A stretch of DNA of 64,000 nucleotides from Steinernema hermaphroditum (GCA_030435675.1 CM059623.1:7156012-7220011), one strand, 5' to 3'. Positions 41,455 through 53,191 are shown, numbered from the stretch's first letter. The notes: generated by a model not told the origin, from the letters alone. Translations and numbers: made by a program.

Positions 41455-44400
41455 ATGCCGCCGAAGAAGAAGAAGGTCGGACCCGGAGGCAACAAGGGCA
41501 TGATCGCCGCCCTCAAGGAGGCTCTTCGTGCTCAGGAGGAAGCCGAGGAAAAGGCTAGACTCGAACAGAAGGAAGAAGAACGTCGCCTCGAAAAGCTGCG
41601 TCTTGAAGAAGAAGAGAAGGTGTGTATGGTGTCCTTGTTTCATTTTCCACTACTATTTATAATTTGAAGGAACGACAGCTTAAAGAGAAAAAGGAGCGAG
41701 AGAAGCAAAAAAGAAAGGAAAAGGAGGCTCGTTTGAAGGCCGAAGGAAAATGGTTGAGTGCTGCCCAACGTCAGAAGCTGAACAAACAACGTGAGGCTCT
41801 TGGAGGTATCGGTTCAGTGACGCTGCTGTTTATAACATTACTTACTCTTCAGCGGATGTTCTTGCCGAGATTGCTGCTCGAGCTGAAGAAGCTGAGACAG
41901 GCGAAGAGGAAGCCAAGAAGAAACGTCTCCTTTACGGCAAAAGGAAACCCAAAAAAGAAAAAGAAGCTGCGACTACTGAATCCAGTCAGTCATCCGTCCA
42001 ACCTTCCAGAGAAGTGTCTGTGGAACCGTCGAAGGATGAAGAGTCGCCGAAGCCTGCGGAAGCTGAAAAGCCAGCCGAGAAGGCTCCGGAGCCAGAGGAT
42101 GAGGTAAATTCGTATTCTGAATATTTTACTTCCAATATTGCTTAGGTTCTTGATGACTGGGAGATGGCAGATGATGACGAAGATGCCAAGAAGACAATTA
42201 GCGCAGCTGCGTCGAACGTTTGCAAAGAAGAAAAGAAGCAGGTTTGTCGGTATTGTTTCAATTATAATTCTTATGTGTTTTGATAGACTGAGAAGAAATC
42301 GGTCGCTGAAACCGAAATTGCAAATGAAGACGGTGATGAGGAAGAATGGGATGACGAAGAAGAGGACGAGAGTGAAACGGAAGACGAGCATGTTGGTGGA
42401 CGTGAGTCCAAGGAGCAGATACGTGAACGTGTGCGTTCGCGAATTGTAAAGCGCGCTGAAGAAGCGGAGAAGAGCCGATCCACTGACAAGTTACGTGCTC
42501 CTGTCATTTGTGTACTGGGTCATGTCGATACAGGAAAAACGAAAATGCTCGATACGGTGAGATTTCGACTTTTTCGACTTTTTACGTGCACTGCCACTTA
42601 GATCCGTCGTACCAATGTTCAAGACGGAGAAGCTGGTGGAATCACACAACAAATTGGTGCCACACAGGTTCCTGGAGCAGCCATAAAAGAACGGTGCAAG
42701 AACGTCCGTGATGTAAGCTATTGCTCCAAGTGGATACATACATATGTCACTGTTTAGTTCCATGCGGATTCTATGAAAATTCCTGGTTTCCTGATTATTG
42801 ACACTCCCGGGCACGAAAGCTTTTCGTACGTTTGAGCTTTTTCCATTTATGGTGTAATGGCTGTTTCCAGAAATCTACGATCTCGTGGTTCGTCACTGTG
42901 TGATTTTGCGATTTTAGTTGTTGATTTAATGCACGGGTTAGAACAACAAACTATTGAATCGATCAAACTTTTGTTGAAACGAAAGACTCCTTTTGTTATT
43001 GCTTTAAATAAGGTGAGTGATATGAAGCTTTTGAGCAATGAAGCGTGTTTTTGAGTGTTCTACTGTGAATTTCCCTTTTACATGTTTTTTAGATTGATCG
43101 TTTGTATGGATACGAGTCAAACCCCCGTAAGGATATCTGGCAGCATCTGAAATCTCAACCCCAAAATACACAACTGGAGTTTAAGGAGCGCTATGACAAT
43201 ATCGTGGCTCAATTCGCTTCCGAAGTGGTATGGTAGTAACTATTCAATTGCGCTTATTCCACAAATTTAGGGACTAAACGTTGTCTTGGCGAACAAAAAT
43301 ACTGACCCAGAGGAATATTACAGCATGATTCCTACGTCTGCTTTCCATGGAGATGGTGTTGGTAATTTAATGTCGCATATCGTTGACCAGAGTCAAACTC
43401 GTCTTGCCGAACGTATTTCGTACAGTGAAGAGCTTCAGTGCACAGTTATGGAGGTATTTCGTTTCACTCTCATCAGATTTATTATTTTCTGAAATTTTTT
43501 AGGTGAAAGCTCTTCCTGGTCTTGGTACGACCATTGATGTTATCCTGGTGAATGGCACTTTGAAGGTCAACGATGTAATTGTTTTGAGCGGCTTTGATGG
43601 AGCTATTATGACTCAAGTCCGTGACCTGCTCATGCCACAGCCTTTGCGTGAACTGCGCGTAAAAGCGGACTACGACCATTTCCAGAGGATTGAGGCTGCA
43701 CAAGGTGTGAAGATTTTGGCGAAGAACTTGGAAAAATCCGTAGCGGGTCTGCCTCTCTATGTTGCTCACCGCGAAGATGAGCTTGAGATTTTGAAGTTAG
43801 TTAATTCATTTTCTATGCATTATAGTTGTACCATTTAGGGAGGACGTCGAGCAACAGTTCGAGAAGGCTCTCACTTCTATCAAGAAAAAGCCTGAAGGTG
43901 TCTACGTACAGGCCAGCACACTGGGTTCCCTCGAAGCTTTACTGGAATTCCTACGAACTCAAAAGATTCCTTACTCAAACGTCAACATCGGTCCAGTACA
44001 CAAAAAGGATGTACAGAAAGCAGCCGCCATGCACGAGCACAAAGAAGAGTATGCATGCATCCTAGCTTTCGATGTTCGTGTCGAGCGCGAAGCCCAAATC
44101 TTCGCTGATAAGGAAAATGTGCGAATTTTCCAAGCGGATATCATTTACCACTTGGAAGACAGTTTCCTTAAATACAGGTTCATCTTTTGCGTGCTTTTCT
44201 AAATTTGCTGTCTTATCTTTAGGGAAGAACTTCGACTGAAGCGACGTCGGGAAAGCGAACATTTGGCCATATTCCCTTGCCGTCTGCGCATTATGCCGCA
44301 GCACATTTTCAATGCTCGTAATCCGATTGTTTGTGGTGTCTCCATTGAAGCTGGTCAACTGAAGCGAGGTACCCCAATCTGTGTTCCCTCCAAAGACGTA

Positions 44401-44761
44401 CGTCGAATATTTCAACATAGGTTAAACAAAAAAAGCCATTTTAGAAAATCTTCCTTGGAACCGTTTCCTCTATTGAACGAAACCACGAACAAGTGGATTT
44501 GGCCAAGGCGGGTGAAGAGGTTTGCATTAAGATTGAGAACACCACTGGCGAAGCTCCAAAGTTGTATGGTCGTCATTTCAATCACGAGGACCTGTTGGTT
44601 AGTCGGGTAGGTTGAATGTTTAAATTGGTTTGAATCAACTAGATACTTTTAAGATAACGCGTGAATCGATTGATGCTTGCAAAACTCATTTCCGAGACGA
44701 TTTAAGTAGAGAAGACTGGCAGTTGGTCGTTAGTCTCAAGAAGGTTCTCGATATTCTGTAA
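41455..44761 (+). CDS. iffb-1: Translation initiation factor eIF5B (IF2 family GTPase)
   Basis: eIF5B is the GTPase that joins the ribosomal subunits at the end of initiation. Fifteen exons from 41455 to 44761 join in phase to about 877 residues; the first is 41455-41619 and the last 44654-44761. The N terminus is a Lys/Glu-rich coiled region, shorter than in human (1220 aa). The G domain has the P-loop GHVDTGKT (about 294-301), [19 protein letters not shown] and a [12 protein letters not shown] switch. Domains II-IV follow with [47 protein letters not shown] and the C-terminal [15 protein letters not shown]. All family landmarks are present. Introns in this gene are longer (38-80 nt) and AT-richer than in neighbouring genes. 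Confidence 0.96.
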
Positions 44762-44843
44762 TTCGTTTAGCCCCTTACTGGTAAATGTTGAAGTTATTGG
44801 ATTTTAATGGATGATAAAGATTAATTAAATGGTTGTTTCTTAT

Positions 44844-44901
44844 GATGACGTTCCAATGTTGTGGTTTCTTGCGATGACGTTCCAATGTTGTGGTTTCTTG
44901 T
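44844..44901 (+). repeat. 29-bp tandem repeat, two copies
   Basis: The unit GATGACGTTCCAATGTTGTG plus nine bases occurs twice back to back with a degenerate flank on each side. It lies between the eIF5B stop and the next gene and includes a CRE-like TGACG core. Confidence 0.8.
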
Positions 44902-44970
44902 GGTGACTCTTTGGTGAGTTCCGAGGAAACGTGATGTAGGTCAAGGGCGCGGAGCTCCTATGGCTGCGAA

Positions 44971-45547
44971 ATGGCGCAGCGACAGTCCGCCATGGCTCTG
45001 CTGTCACGAACCTTTTCGAGAGACTTGCTGAGGACGCTGATCGTCTCCTCCGCTTCGGCCGCCCTGAATCTCCTGTTTTCCGCACTTCTCTTCGACGAGC
45101 GGTGGGTGGTATCTTTCATCGAGGGGGGCAAGTGGCTGGAGGAGGCAGTTGGCTGGGCCAACGACAGCCAGAAGATACGCAAGATGTACGAGCTGTGGCC
45201 CCCGTACGGCCACTTGGGTTTCTACTTCTTCTTCGCGCTCCTCTCGCTCTACTACGTCAGGTGGGTCATCTCCCGCGCCGTCCTCTAACCTTTCCAGGTA
45301 CCGCTCCCTCTCCTCCGACGCCCCTTCGACGTCGGCGATCACCGCGCGCCTCTTCGCCGTCAGCGGGGCGCTTTTCGCCATTCTCTTCCTCCCGATGCGC
45401 CTAGGGGAGTTCCATCTGTTCGTGCTGGGACTCAACCTCCTCCACGTGCTCGTCGCGCCCCAGACGGTGCTCTTCGTGGCGAAGACCGTGGCACTCGTAG
45501 AGCGATGCTTCTCCGCTGCCCTTCTGTCGAAAACCAAGGAAGAATGA
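44971..45547 (+). CDS. Polytopic membrane protein, possibly ARV1-like
   Basis: Two exons (44971-45260 and 45298-45547, intron 37 nt) give 179 residues with about four hydrophobic segments: LIVSSASAALNLLFSALLF, LGFYFFFALLSLYYV, LFAVSGALFAILFLP and FVLGLNLLHVLVAPQTVLFV. The spacing and the last segment resemble the membrane half of ARV1, an ER sterol-homeostasis protein. However, the N-terminal Cys-rich ARV homology domain is absent here and I found no upstream exon for it. Either the resemblance is superficial or the gene is reduced. An upstream ATG in another frame (44960) opens a 23-codon uORF. The gene follows eIF5B by about 210 bp on the same strand. Confidence 0.6.
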
Positions 45548-46130
45548 AGTCGGACGAACCTCAGAATTTCAGATCTGCTTTTGAGAAGCTAATGCCGGAT
45601 TCTCGGATTCGGAACCGGAGCTTAGGGCCATGTTTGTAATTGGTTCTCTCGACAGAAAAATATAAAAATGCGAAACAAATGGGTTTTGTCCAAACAAAAC
45701 GCCGAACCGAGATTCTCTGGAACGGAGTCACATTCACACGTTCCTGGGCCAGGTACCGTATCTGAGCCCACTAGAAAAACAATAGGGCGAGGGGACTTGG
45801 TCTTCTGAGGTCATTTCCAGCAGAAGGGGAGACGGACGAAGTTTCCACGCTGTGAGGACGAGTTCCAGTTGCTGCCGAACCTGAAGCCTTCACGTTTGGA
45901 GACCTCATCGGAGTGACCTCCTGGGAAACACCCTTCGACGACCTTTCACCTCCGGTGCTAAGCTCGTCCGAAGAAGATTGATTCCTGTCGGTCAGCTGTC
46001 CTACCGCAATAAAATTCAGGCCCGGAACACCGTCCAATTAGAGCAAACACTCTCGGGTTGCGTCACTTCCGTCCTAAACAAACAAAGTCGACTCTTCCGC
46101 CGGTGCTTGTCCGAGCGCAGATCGTTCCAG
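45548..46130. other. Intergenic spacer
   Basis: Contains one TACCGTA word near 45741 and a weak 88-codon minus frame. No supported gene. It ends in a TTCCAG acceptor that directly abuts the next ATG. Confidence 0.4.
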
Positions 46131-47121
46131 ATGACCCTCGGCTTCGCTGTGCTTCTCTCCGTCCTCCTCACCTCCTCGGACGCCCGCTGGGTCCACATCG
46201 ATCATGGGAACCTCACCTGGGAGTCCCCGGAGGTGTCGCCCCTAGGCGAGCGCTTCCTCTTCTGCCACAACTTCGAGGGGGACCACCCACGACGTTTCTA
46301 CTGGAGATTCAACGGCTCCAGTGTACTCCCGGAGAGGACGCAGATACACAAAGGAAGACTCACGTAAGTTCGGCAGAAGTGTCTTCCCGGCGCTTAGGAG
46401 TGGAAGACCAAAATGGACCAGCTTCGGGGTTCTTATAACCTCTTTTTGCCACGGACCCCTTTCCACAAAAGCGCTTAAACATTGATGCACCGTCAGTTTT
46501 TGGGATCACTCCATCAATGTGAGAGCAGACAGGTGACGACTACCCTTGAAGATTTCTGAAAGGCGCCAACGCGATTCGCCGCAGATTCGTTGGCTTTTAC
46601 GACTGCTGTGTGCGTGAGAGCCTCGGCAGCGCTTGCTACCGTACCCACCTCTCCCTCGACGAGCCGGTGCTCAGCGAAGGGCGCAACGTCGTCGGCGAGG
46701 ATATCGCCTCTCTGGAGCTCGTCGAGGGGCACTCCTACTTACTGCGGCTCTTCGCCGCCACGAAGCGCTTCGAGTCGCTCGTCTGCTCACTTAACTCGAA
46801 GTTCCGGCTTCCCCCCAACGTCCACTTCTCGGTATTCCTCCAGAAGCCCCATTTCTTGACGTTTTCCTTAAGAACGACCGGATGGCGAAGACCAGGGACT
46901 CGGCCCTCTACTACCAGATGCGCATCGAGGACGTCGGCGAGGATAACACAGGCATCTACGATTGCACCCTCCGGCTGCGAAAGAACGAAACGCGCACGAA
47001 GCGATTCTCGGTTACGGTAACATCCAAAGCAAGACCGACGGAGCGTCCGAAGAAGGCGACACCTCACGGAAGCAGTTTCCTACTTTTTTGTTTTTGTTTT
47101 CTCCTCCGAAGAATCGTTTGA
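46131..47121 (+). CDS. Immunoglobulin-like surface or secreted protein
   Basis: Three exons (46131-46363, 46585-46831, 46873-47121) give about 242 residues. A signal peptide (GFAVLLSVLLTSSDARW) is followed by a first module with FLFCHNFEGDHPRRFYWRF and VGFYDCCVRES, which fit Ig-like Cys-Trp-Cys spacing. A second module has SLVCSLNSKFRLPP and ends with the Ig signature EDVGEDNTGIYDCTL. The C terminus after the Ig domain is basic and ends with FLLFCFCFLLRRIV, either a GPI or tail anchor or a read-through of an unseen donor (ACG|GTAACA). The second intron is 41 nt. The ATG directly follows TTCCAG. The specific family is not recognised. Confidence 0.75.
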
Positions 47122-48593
47122 TTTGGCTACCGGGACGACGACACGCAGGATGATTTCTGATGTCTGGAAGGGGGGTTACCCGGGATCGCCTCGATGTTTT
47201 GGTTCTCAGAATCCTTCTCGACCAGTTCGGCGCTCGTTTTCCGCCTGACTTGTCCGATTCTCTGCGAATATTCGATTTTTCTTGCTTCGCGATTGCTTTC
47301 CCCGATAGGGACGACAATTACGAGTCACCACGGGGCTCCCGCCCGCTCGACGACCCTTTTCGGCCCTAACATCGATCCGGAGGGGACATAGAGGACGGAA
47401 CCCGGCCGTTTTCCCGGGGTAGCTTTTATTGCTCGTTTGGGGGAGGTGCTACGAGACTCGGCGCCTCCGATAAACATGGCCTCACGGAGTTGTCAGCGAT
47501 ATCGCGAATTTCGACAAATCGCATTTCGAAGAAGGGACGCGATTACACTGCCCTCCCCAGAAGACGCCCTCAAGAAGACGTTCCGTCCGACGCCCTTCGG
47601 GCATTCTCCCCGTGACACCTCACAACGCAACTTTTGCTCTGCGAAGCGCCTTTCTCTTTTCCGTCGGCAGCGCCACTTCACGCAAACAATCGCCTCGTTG
47701 CGCTGCGCCGCCTCCAACCTGCCGTCCCCTCTGGGAGCGGGCTTAAACAGTCCTCGAAGCCCTCGTGCTGGCGAGGATCCCTCCCGCCGCAGTCCTGAAC
47801 GTGTCCTCTTCGCGTTTTCTTTATCGCCGCATCTTCGTCGATGTTTCTTTCGTTGCCTCCTCCGCTGAGCGCCGCAAGTGTAACACGCCGTCGGACTTCG
47901 AATTCAGAGTTTCTTCGTCGGACGCCGCTTCCTCTGCTTGCGCTGGGATCGGCTCGGCGCGAACAACCCAATTAGTCCTCCGCATCGTGTCAAACGAGCG
48001 CATGCCGAATTAATTATTAATCCATGCCGAGATGAATGTCGTCCTGCCCGGCCGCCCCCTCCACCGTCCTCCGAAGCCGCGGGTGCCATTCACGGTTTCG
48101 TGGGTCCGAAAGACACCTTCTTGAGGCCACTGTCGTTCCCTAAATCCCTAAATGTGGACAAATGCTTTGTTCCGGCCCCTCCTTTCAACGTCTTTTCCAT
48201 CAGGGGTTCCGATTCGTCCTCTAAAGGACCCTCTACGTACCGGTCCACCCCACCCTTGCTCACCTCCCCGTCGCCACTTAACCGGATCCCCCTCATTGCT
48301 CTGTGGTCTTCGGGGCGTCACTCCCGGAGGAGTTAATCCGCGGACGTCGGTATTATTGACGCATTTGAAGAATCGTCCTCCAACAGAAAGCGACGCCAAC
48401 AAAGGGAACCGAGAAGGGACGACCTTCTGTAGCTTCTCGTGGCGCACTGTTTTCATAATCTATCGCGGCCAATTCTCGAAAACAACTCCGCGTAATTAGC
48501 TTTTATGCGCCGCCGCCGACAAAATCGAAATAACGGGCGGAGAGACGTGACATCCAGAAGCGCCCTCTGCAGGAGGAGTTTCAGAGTCCCAAG
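47122..48593. other. Intergenic region without a gene
   Basis: 1.4 kb of GC-rich sequence with overlapping weak ORFs on both strands (to 143 codons) and no coherent splice chain. It probably includes the promoter and leader of the next gene. Confidence 0.4.
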
Positions 48594-49246
48594 ATGATGC
48601 AGCACTTCGCGCTCCTCTCCCTTCTGGTAACCCTCGGCGCCGCCGCCGTCTCCCTCGATGAGGCCACCACCACGAAAGACGGCTCCGAGTGGTGTCCCAT
48701 CCCCCTCACGGGCACCAAATGCCCCGCCAGCAGGTAATCGCTGGGACCCAGTGAGACGCTTCGGTTCATTCTGCGCGCCCTTCTTGTTTCTAGATGCCTC
48801 CTAAGATCAAATGGCCGTTTTCTAAGACTGTGTTCCACGGCTTTTCTGAGTTCTTTTTTGTTATGTCTTCTTAAACTCATTCTTTGAATGGGAGACTTTA
48901 TCTTGTCAGTGCACACTTAAGTGCACATCCTTCCTCTGGCTCGATACGTAGAAAATTGATACATCAAAATAAGGTACTAGGTGTGCACCAGCGGTCCTCT
49001 TTAGGGGTACACCGATTTCCGCTTTTCTCATGCTACAGTAGAACCGTTGCAGCTTCTTCCATTACTACAAATGCTGCGGCACTCTCAACAGTGACTGCTG
49101 CTTCAACCTGCAGGTACCGCCACCCCCTAATCGCCTCTGCAGTTCCCCTTCAGGTGTGGGTCATCATCGTGCTCGTGGTGCTGGCCGTCCTCATGCTCGC
49201 TTCATTCGTCCTCGGCCTCCTTCGGTGCGTCTTCTGTCGCCGCTAG
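48594..49246 (+). CDS. Six-cysteine single-pass membrane protein (STMC6/Shisa-like)
   Basis: Three exons (48594-48733, 49053-49113, 49154-49246) give 97 residues. A signal peptide (HFALLSLLVTLGAAAVS) leads to a short ectodomain with exactly six cysteines (34, 43, 54, 55, 62, 63): CPIPLTGTKCPAS, YYKCCGTL and DCCFNLQ. The membrane helix VWVIIVLVVLAVLMLASFVL follows at once, then a very short Cys/Arg tail (RCVFCRR). The C-C-CC-CC pattern just before one helix is the hallmark of the STMC6 superfamily (Shisa, VOPP1 and related). The TTGCAG acceptor at 49052 was chosen because it alone keeps the CC-CC frame; a reading from the acceptor a few bases upstream gives a frame without them. AATAAA is at 49440. 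Confidence 0.78.
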
Positions 49247-50729
49247 GTGCCACGCCCATCGACGCTTTGATGCCTTCTTCTTCGCAATGACATCGCAATT
49301 CTCATCTTCCATCACACCCAATACCGTAATCCTCGTGAACCTGCCCTCATCTCGCGTAGAGACTCGCCACTCGTCCCCTCGTGTACATATTAGGCCGAAG
49401 TGGTTTTCATTTCTATTAATCCGCAGCGAACTTTAGCCGAATAAATATGAATTTATATCAGAAGTCGGCGGCCGAGAAGCTGAATCCCACTTGTCCTGTC
49501 CTTGCTCGATTTCATCCGGTCGACGAAGACGGCGAAGGCGGGGCCGTGAGAAGCTCTCCTAAGAGGCGTCCCATTTATAGGTCATATGACGGCTAGCTTG
49601 GGTGAGAAACGGACAACAGAAGCACTTCGCCACTTCTCAGACGTTTTCTGTAGAGAAAAAGAACGTAAAGGAGTAGGGCTTTTTTCTGCACAATTTAAGC
49701 TACGGTAGTTGGCGTTGGCGAAGAAGAAGCACAACGTCTACGGAGTTTACGAGTTTATTTCTCGTATCTAAGGCTTACGCCTTGTGAGACGTCATATATA
49801 TGCACAAGAAACACATTGTCACTCCGTAGTCGCCGGTCTTCTTCTGGCTTTGACACATCAGAGTAGAACACGGCGATCCCATCAGTGTGTGCGGGGATCA
49901 GAGATGCGAAGAGCTGATTCCGATGACGGTGGAGCACAGTGCATCTGTCTTCAACTCGGGTAGTGGCACGGACGTCAGAGTGGAAGAGCTTCTTCGGCAG
50001 TTTCCGCGGGAGACACGCAAAGAACGGCATCCGGATGAAACGCGTCGGTGGAGCACAACGGACGAACCGGGAACCATCAGGACAGCTGGCTGCGCGGACT
50101 TTCAGCGAGACTTCGACTTCTCTGGCGGCGAGGGTGGAGTCGGGCGGCAGTGACTAGCTTCTTGGCAAGACGGTGGAACTACGGCTCCCTGGTGTTCCAG
50201 GCCTTCTGGGAGCCAGGGCGATCATTGCACCAACAACGACGGCAACGTCTACGGAGAAACAACAACGTCTACGGAGAATCGCGCAATTCTGCTCAGAATA
50301 GCGAGAACAGTCAGACTCGTGATCTTGCTTAGTTCCTAGATTTCCAGGTGATCTTGACCTTTGGAGTCACACACTCCAACGCACTTCGTCTATTCCAAAC
50401 AAAATGACTGGGTTTCCCATTTTGCTTGTCTCGGTATGGCTGAAAAGTGGCCACCAGAGGTGAGCGAAATGCCGAAAAATTGAAGAAATCTGACCTAGGT
50501 AGCTGGTTCGCATTCTAACACAGTTCTAAGTTTCTTATTCGCCCATTAAAGAGCATCGCCAACATGTAGGCACCGTCTCGTGGCTCGACGACTAGGCAAC
50601 AAAAGAAAACCCGCAGCGAACGTGCGAACTATCCGAGTGTCTCGGTGGAATTCACCTGATCCGCCTTCTTCTTCATTTCCTCGCGCCGCGTCCGACTCTC
50701 TTCAAATTCAAAATTTCAGATTCCTTCAG
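49247..50729. other. Intergenic region with short direct repeats
   Basis: Includes the AATAAA of the six-cysteine gene (49440). The 15-mer ACAACGTCTACGGAG occurs near 49731 and 50262, and all but its first base near 50242. Two mutually antisense weak ORFs (49755-50030 minus, 49887-50153 plus) lack splice, start or domain support. Confidence 0.4.
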
Positions 50730-51838
50730 ATGAGCGTGGCGTCGTCGGCCTCGAAGTCGGCGATCGCCTCCGTAGTTCGCCTTCCGCGGCGGTCCTTCTT
50801 CGGCCGCTGGGGCTTGTACTTCAGAATTCACCGGTGGAGCAACTTCAAGCGGTGGCAGGACCTGGAGAGAGACCACAAGGAGTTCCAGGAGGAGCACGAC
50901 CGCGTTACGAACTACATCCGGCTTCCCACAGGGCTCTACATCACACCCGAGCGCGTTGAGCACGTGATGCCGAAGAAGGCACCCGAGGACATGACGCGGA
51001 AGGACAGCGGCGCGCTCCCGATCGATCTCCTCACGTTCCACACTCAAATGCGCTACGTGGACCACAGCCTCGACAACACGAGACGATTCGAACGGTACGA
51101 ACACTTCCAGCACCTGCAGTATGATCAGAGGTACCTCGATTTTCGTGTGTGCCTTCATTACATCGACTTTAGGCTCATTCCAGAGAGACTTCTATTTCTG
51201 GGGCCGGATCTTGCGGCGGCGCACTTTCTCGTCCATCGAGGAGCTGCCATCAAGCTTGTTGCCGACGACACATGGATCAAGAAGGACCGATGGGGACAAT
51301 ACAGCCTCCCTGGAAGGAAGGTTCCCGATTTAAAACTTGAAGCGATCGATGCGTCGGGTACAGAACTGATGTTCGAAGGTACTTTGTGGCAGATCGCGGT
51401 TGTCACAGTCCTAGCCCATTCAGGTTTCGATAACTTGGCCGATCTGGAGCATTTGCGCATGTTGAGGCTCGCTGGATGTTACTACATTGACGACTGGGTG
51501 ATGGGCCGCATAGGGAATATGTTCTCTGATTCTCTGGAAATGTTGGATCTCAGCGGTTGCCATAAGATCTCAGCCAAAGGTGCGTGTTTCCGCGTCCCAC
51601 ACATCGTATGTGCTTTGTTCTAGGACTGAGTGGACTTCGTTCGTTGAAGAAGCTTCGATATCTGAGGATAGAAGGGCTCGATCACGTCAAAGATTTGGCG
51701 AAAACCGCACTGATGTTGGAAGAATCGATTCCAGGACTGAAGGTGTTGGGAGTTGACTATGACATGGCCCTTGCAGGAGCTGGGGCCGAGCGCAAGTTGT
51801 TCGAAAACGATCGCGTTCTGTTAGATGCTAAAGGCTAG
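50730..51838 (+). CDS. DMAC2 / ATP synthase subunit s-like leucine-rich protein
   Basis: Four exons (50730-51130, 51173-51378, 51424-51579, 51624-51838) give 325 residues. The N terminus is basic and Ser/Arg-rich (KSAIASVVRLPRRSFFGRW), consistent with a mitochondrial presequence. The core matches the DMAC2/ATP5S family: RLIPERLLFLGPDLAAAHFL, then irregular leucine-rich repeats (LEHLRMLRLAGCYYIDDW, SLEMLDLSGCHKISAKGL, LKKLRYLRIEGLDHV). DMAC2 assists assembly of the distal membrane arm of respiratory complex I. The first intron is 42 nt and stop-free, so retention would add 14 residues without breaking the frame. The ATG abuts a CCTTCAG acceptor. A further ORF starts about 20 bp after the stop. 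Confidence 0.8.
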
Positions 51839-51858
51839 TCGGAAGCAAAGTGGTCATG

Positions 51859-52287
51859 TTAATACCGATAAGTTTAGGAAATGCCCACGTAGAGGACGAT
51901 AACGGAAGGCTGTTCTACGTGGCTGGAACCGTGAATGAACGAGTGAGTGTTTGTGACGAGGATCTGCCGCTGATGACTTCAACAGTACGACGAGAGATTC
52001 CAGCTATGGATGATCTGGAATTTGAACGGCTGGATAGGCTTTCTGGAGGCAAACTACGTCACTTATTAGTGGGGTCGCCAAGTGGATACTCTTGGAATGA
52101 TCAGGTGGAGAAGATCCTCAGTTTCGAGACGCAGTACAAGCTCAAGGAAGGATACGAAGTCAACCCCAAGATGTTGCCTCTGAAGGAGCGATTAAAGCAG
52201 CTGGATGCCAACGAAGAAGACCTCGGTGAACGGCAGGCAGTTCTTGAAGGACGCAGGAAGCCAGTTCTGCTTGCTGACAGTTCCTGA
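51859..52287 (+). CDS. Hypothetical ORF immediately downstream of the DMAC2-like gene
   Basis: An unspliced frame of about 142 codons starts 20 bp after the DMAC2-like stop. The second half looks protein-like (ERLDRLSGGKLRHLLVG, QYKLKEGYEVNPKMLPLKER, EEDLGERQAVLEGRRKP). I do not recognise it. A TTTAG acceptor at 51878 could be an SL2 site; the first in-frame Met after it would be near 51974, giving about 104 residues. A GTGAGT...AACAG pair inside (43 nt) would break the frame if spliced. It may be a second operon cistron, or a 3' extension reached by an exon I did not see. Confidence 0.45.
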   Translation, partial: LIPISLGNAHVEDDNGRLFYVAGTVNERVSVCDEDLPLMTSTVRREIPAMDDLEFERLDRLSGGKLRHLLVGSPSGYSWNDQVEKILSFETQYKLKEGYEVNPKMLPLKERLKQLDANEEDLGERQAVLEGRRKPVLLADSS

Positions 52288-52846
52288 ATTCGTTGTTAGT
52301 GAGTGATTCGGAGTTTAGCAACAGTAAAAGAGAATTTAATTGTTTTCGTGACAGGCGGATGGGAACTCTAGAGTGGCAGAATCTCGCAGCAAGTTTCAAC
52401 GAAAGGCGCGCTTTCCCCAATTTATATGTTTTACATACTATAAATTGGATTCCGATCGCCTTCTTAAACTTGTTCACATGCCTTACTGCCTTGCATTGGG
52501 TCGCCTGGAATGGGGTTCCGTGCATCCCTAAAGCAACCTCTCTGTACGGCTGCGTGGCTTCTTTTTACAAAAAAGTGTGATCACCTCGTTAAAGGGACAG
52601 TGTCAGCGTGAAAAAATTTTCTCAAATCTTTCTGAGAGTTCCTCAACCCCTACCCAGTTTTTGACGGCGAACACGATGGTGAAATCCGTTTCGCTGCAGG
52701 TCTGCAGGTTTTCGAGCTACAATTCTTCTACCGGAAGCTGGCATTTACTGGATTTTGCTTGGTCTTAGCACGAAGTCCCTGATAATTTCGATTTGTCTAC
52801 TGTAGCCATTTCCTGCAGCATACACGACCCGAACACTGAACCATCA

Positions 52847-52920
52847 AGTGCGCGTTTGGCGAATTGGTAGTGCGTTGGTCTTGGAGAATGTGTATCAGGG
52901 TTCGGTCTCCCGTGTGGCCG
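52847..52920 (+). repeat. tRNA-like (SINE-type) segment, left arm
   Basis: TTTGGCGAATTGGTAGTGCG resembles a pol III A box and GGGTTCGGTCTCCC a B box at tRNA spacing. The acceptor ends do not pair and no good anticodon arm forms, so it is not a functional tRNA. Confidence 0.6.
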
Positions 52921-53116
52921 GAATTTTTTCTTCGACGTTCTTGGTCCGTTCTGAACGTCAACAAGCTTCCTTAAAATCCAGATCGCAATTTTATCTGTAG
53001 AATAGCCAGCTAGTACTTGGGTTCTACTTAAACTCCTTGTCTTTTGTCCTCATAGGCATAACTGCATCTTGTTGACATTCAGAACGGAAACAATAAAAAA
53101 AAAGAAAAAAAAATTC

Positions 53117-53191
53117 CGGCCACACGGGAGATCGAACTCTGATACACATTCTCCAAGAACAACGCACTACCACTTCGCCAAGCACGCACTT
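53117..53191 (-). repeat. tRNA-like (SINE-type) segment, right arm
   Basis: On the minus strand, CTTGGCGAAGTGGTAGTGCG and GAGTTCGATCTCCC match A and B boxes better than the left copy does. It lies in inverted orientation to that copy. Confidence 0.6.

Noticed and set aside
49755..50153. Antisense ORF pair (91 and 88 codons)
   Set aside because: Each is the mirror of the other; neither has a supported start, intron or known motif.
52847..52920. Functional tRNA gene
   Set aside because: A and B boxes are present but the acceptor stem does not pair and no anticodon arm forms. The inverted second copy points to a SINE-type repeat.
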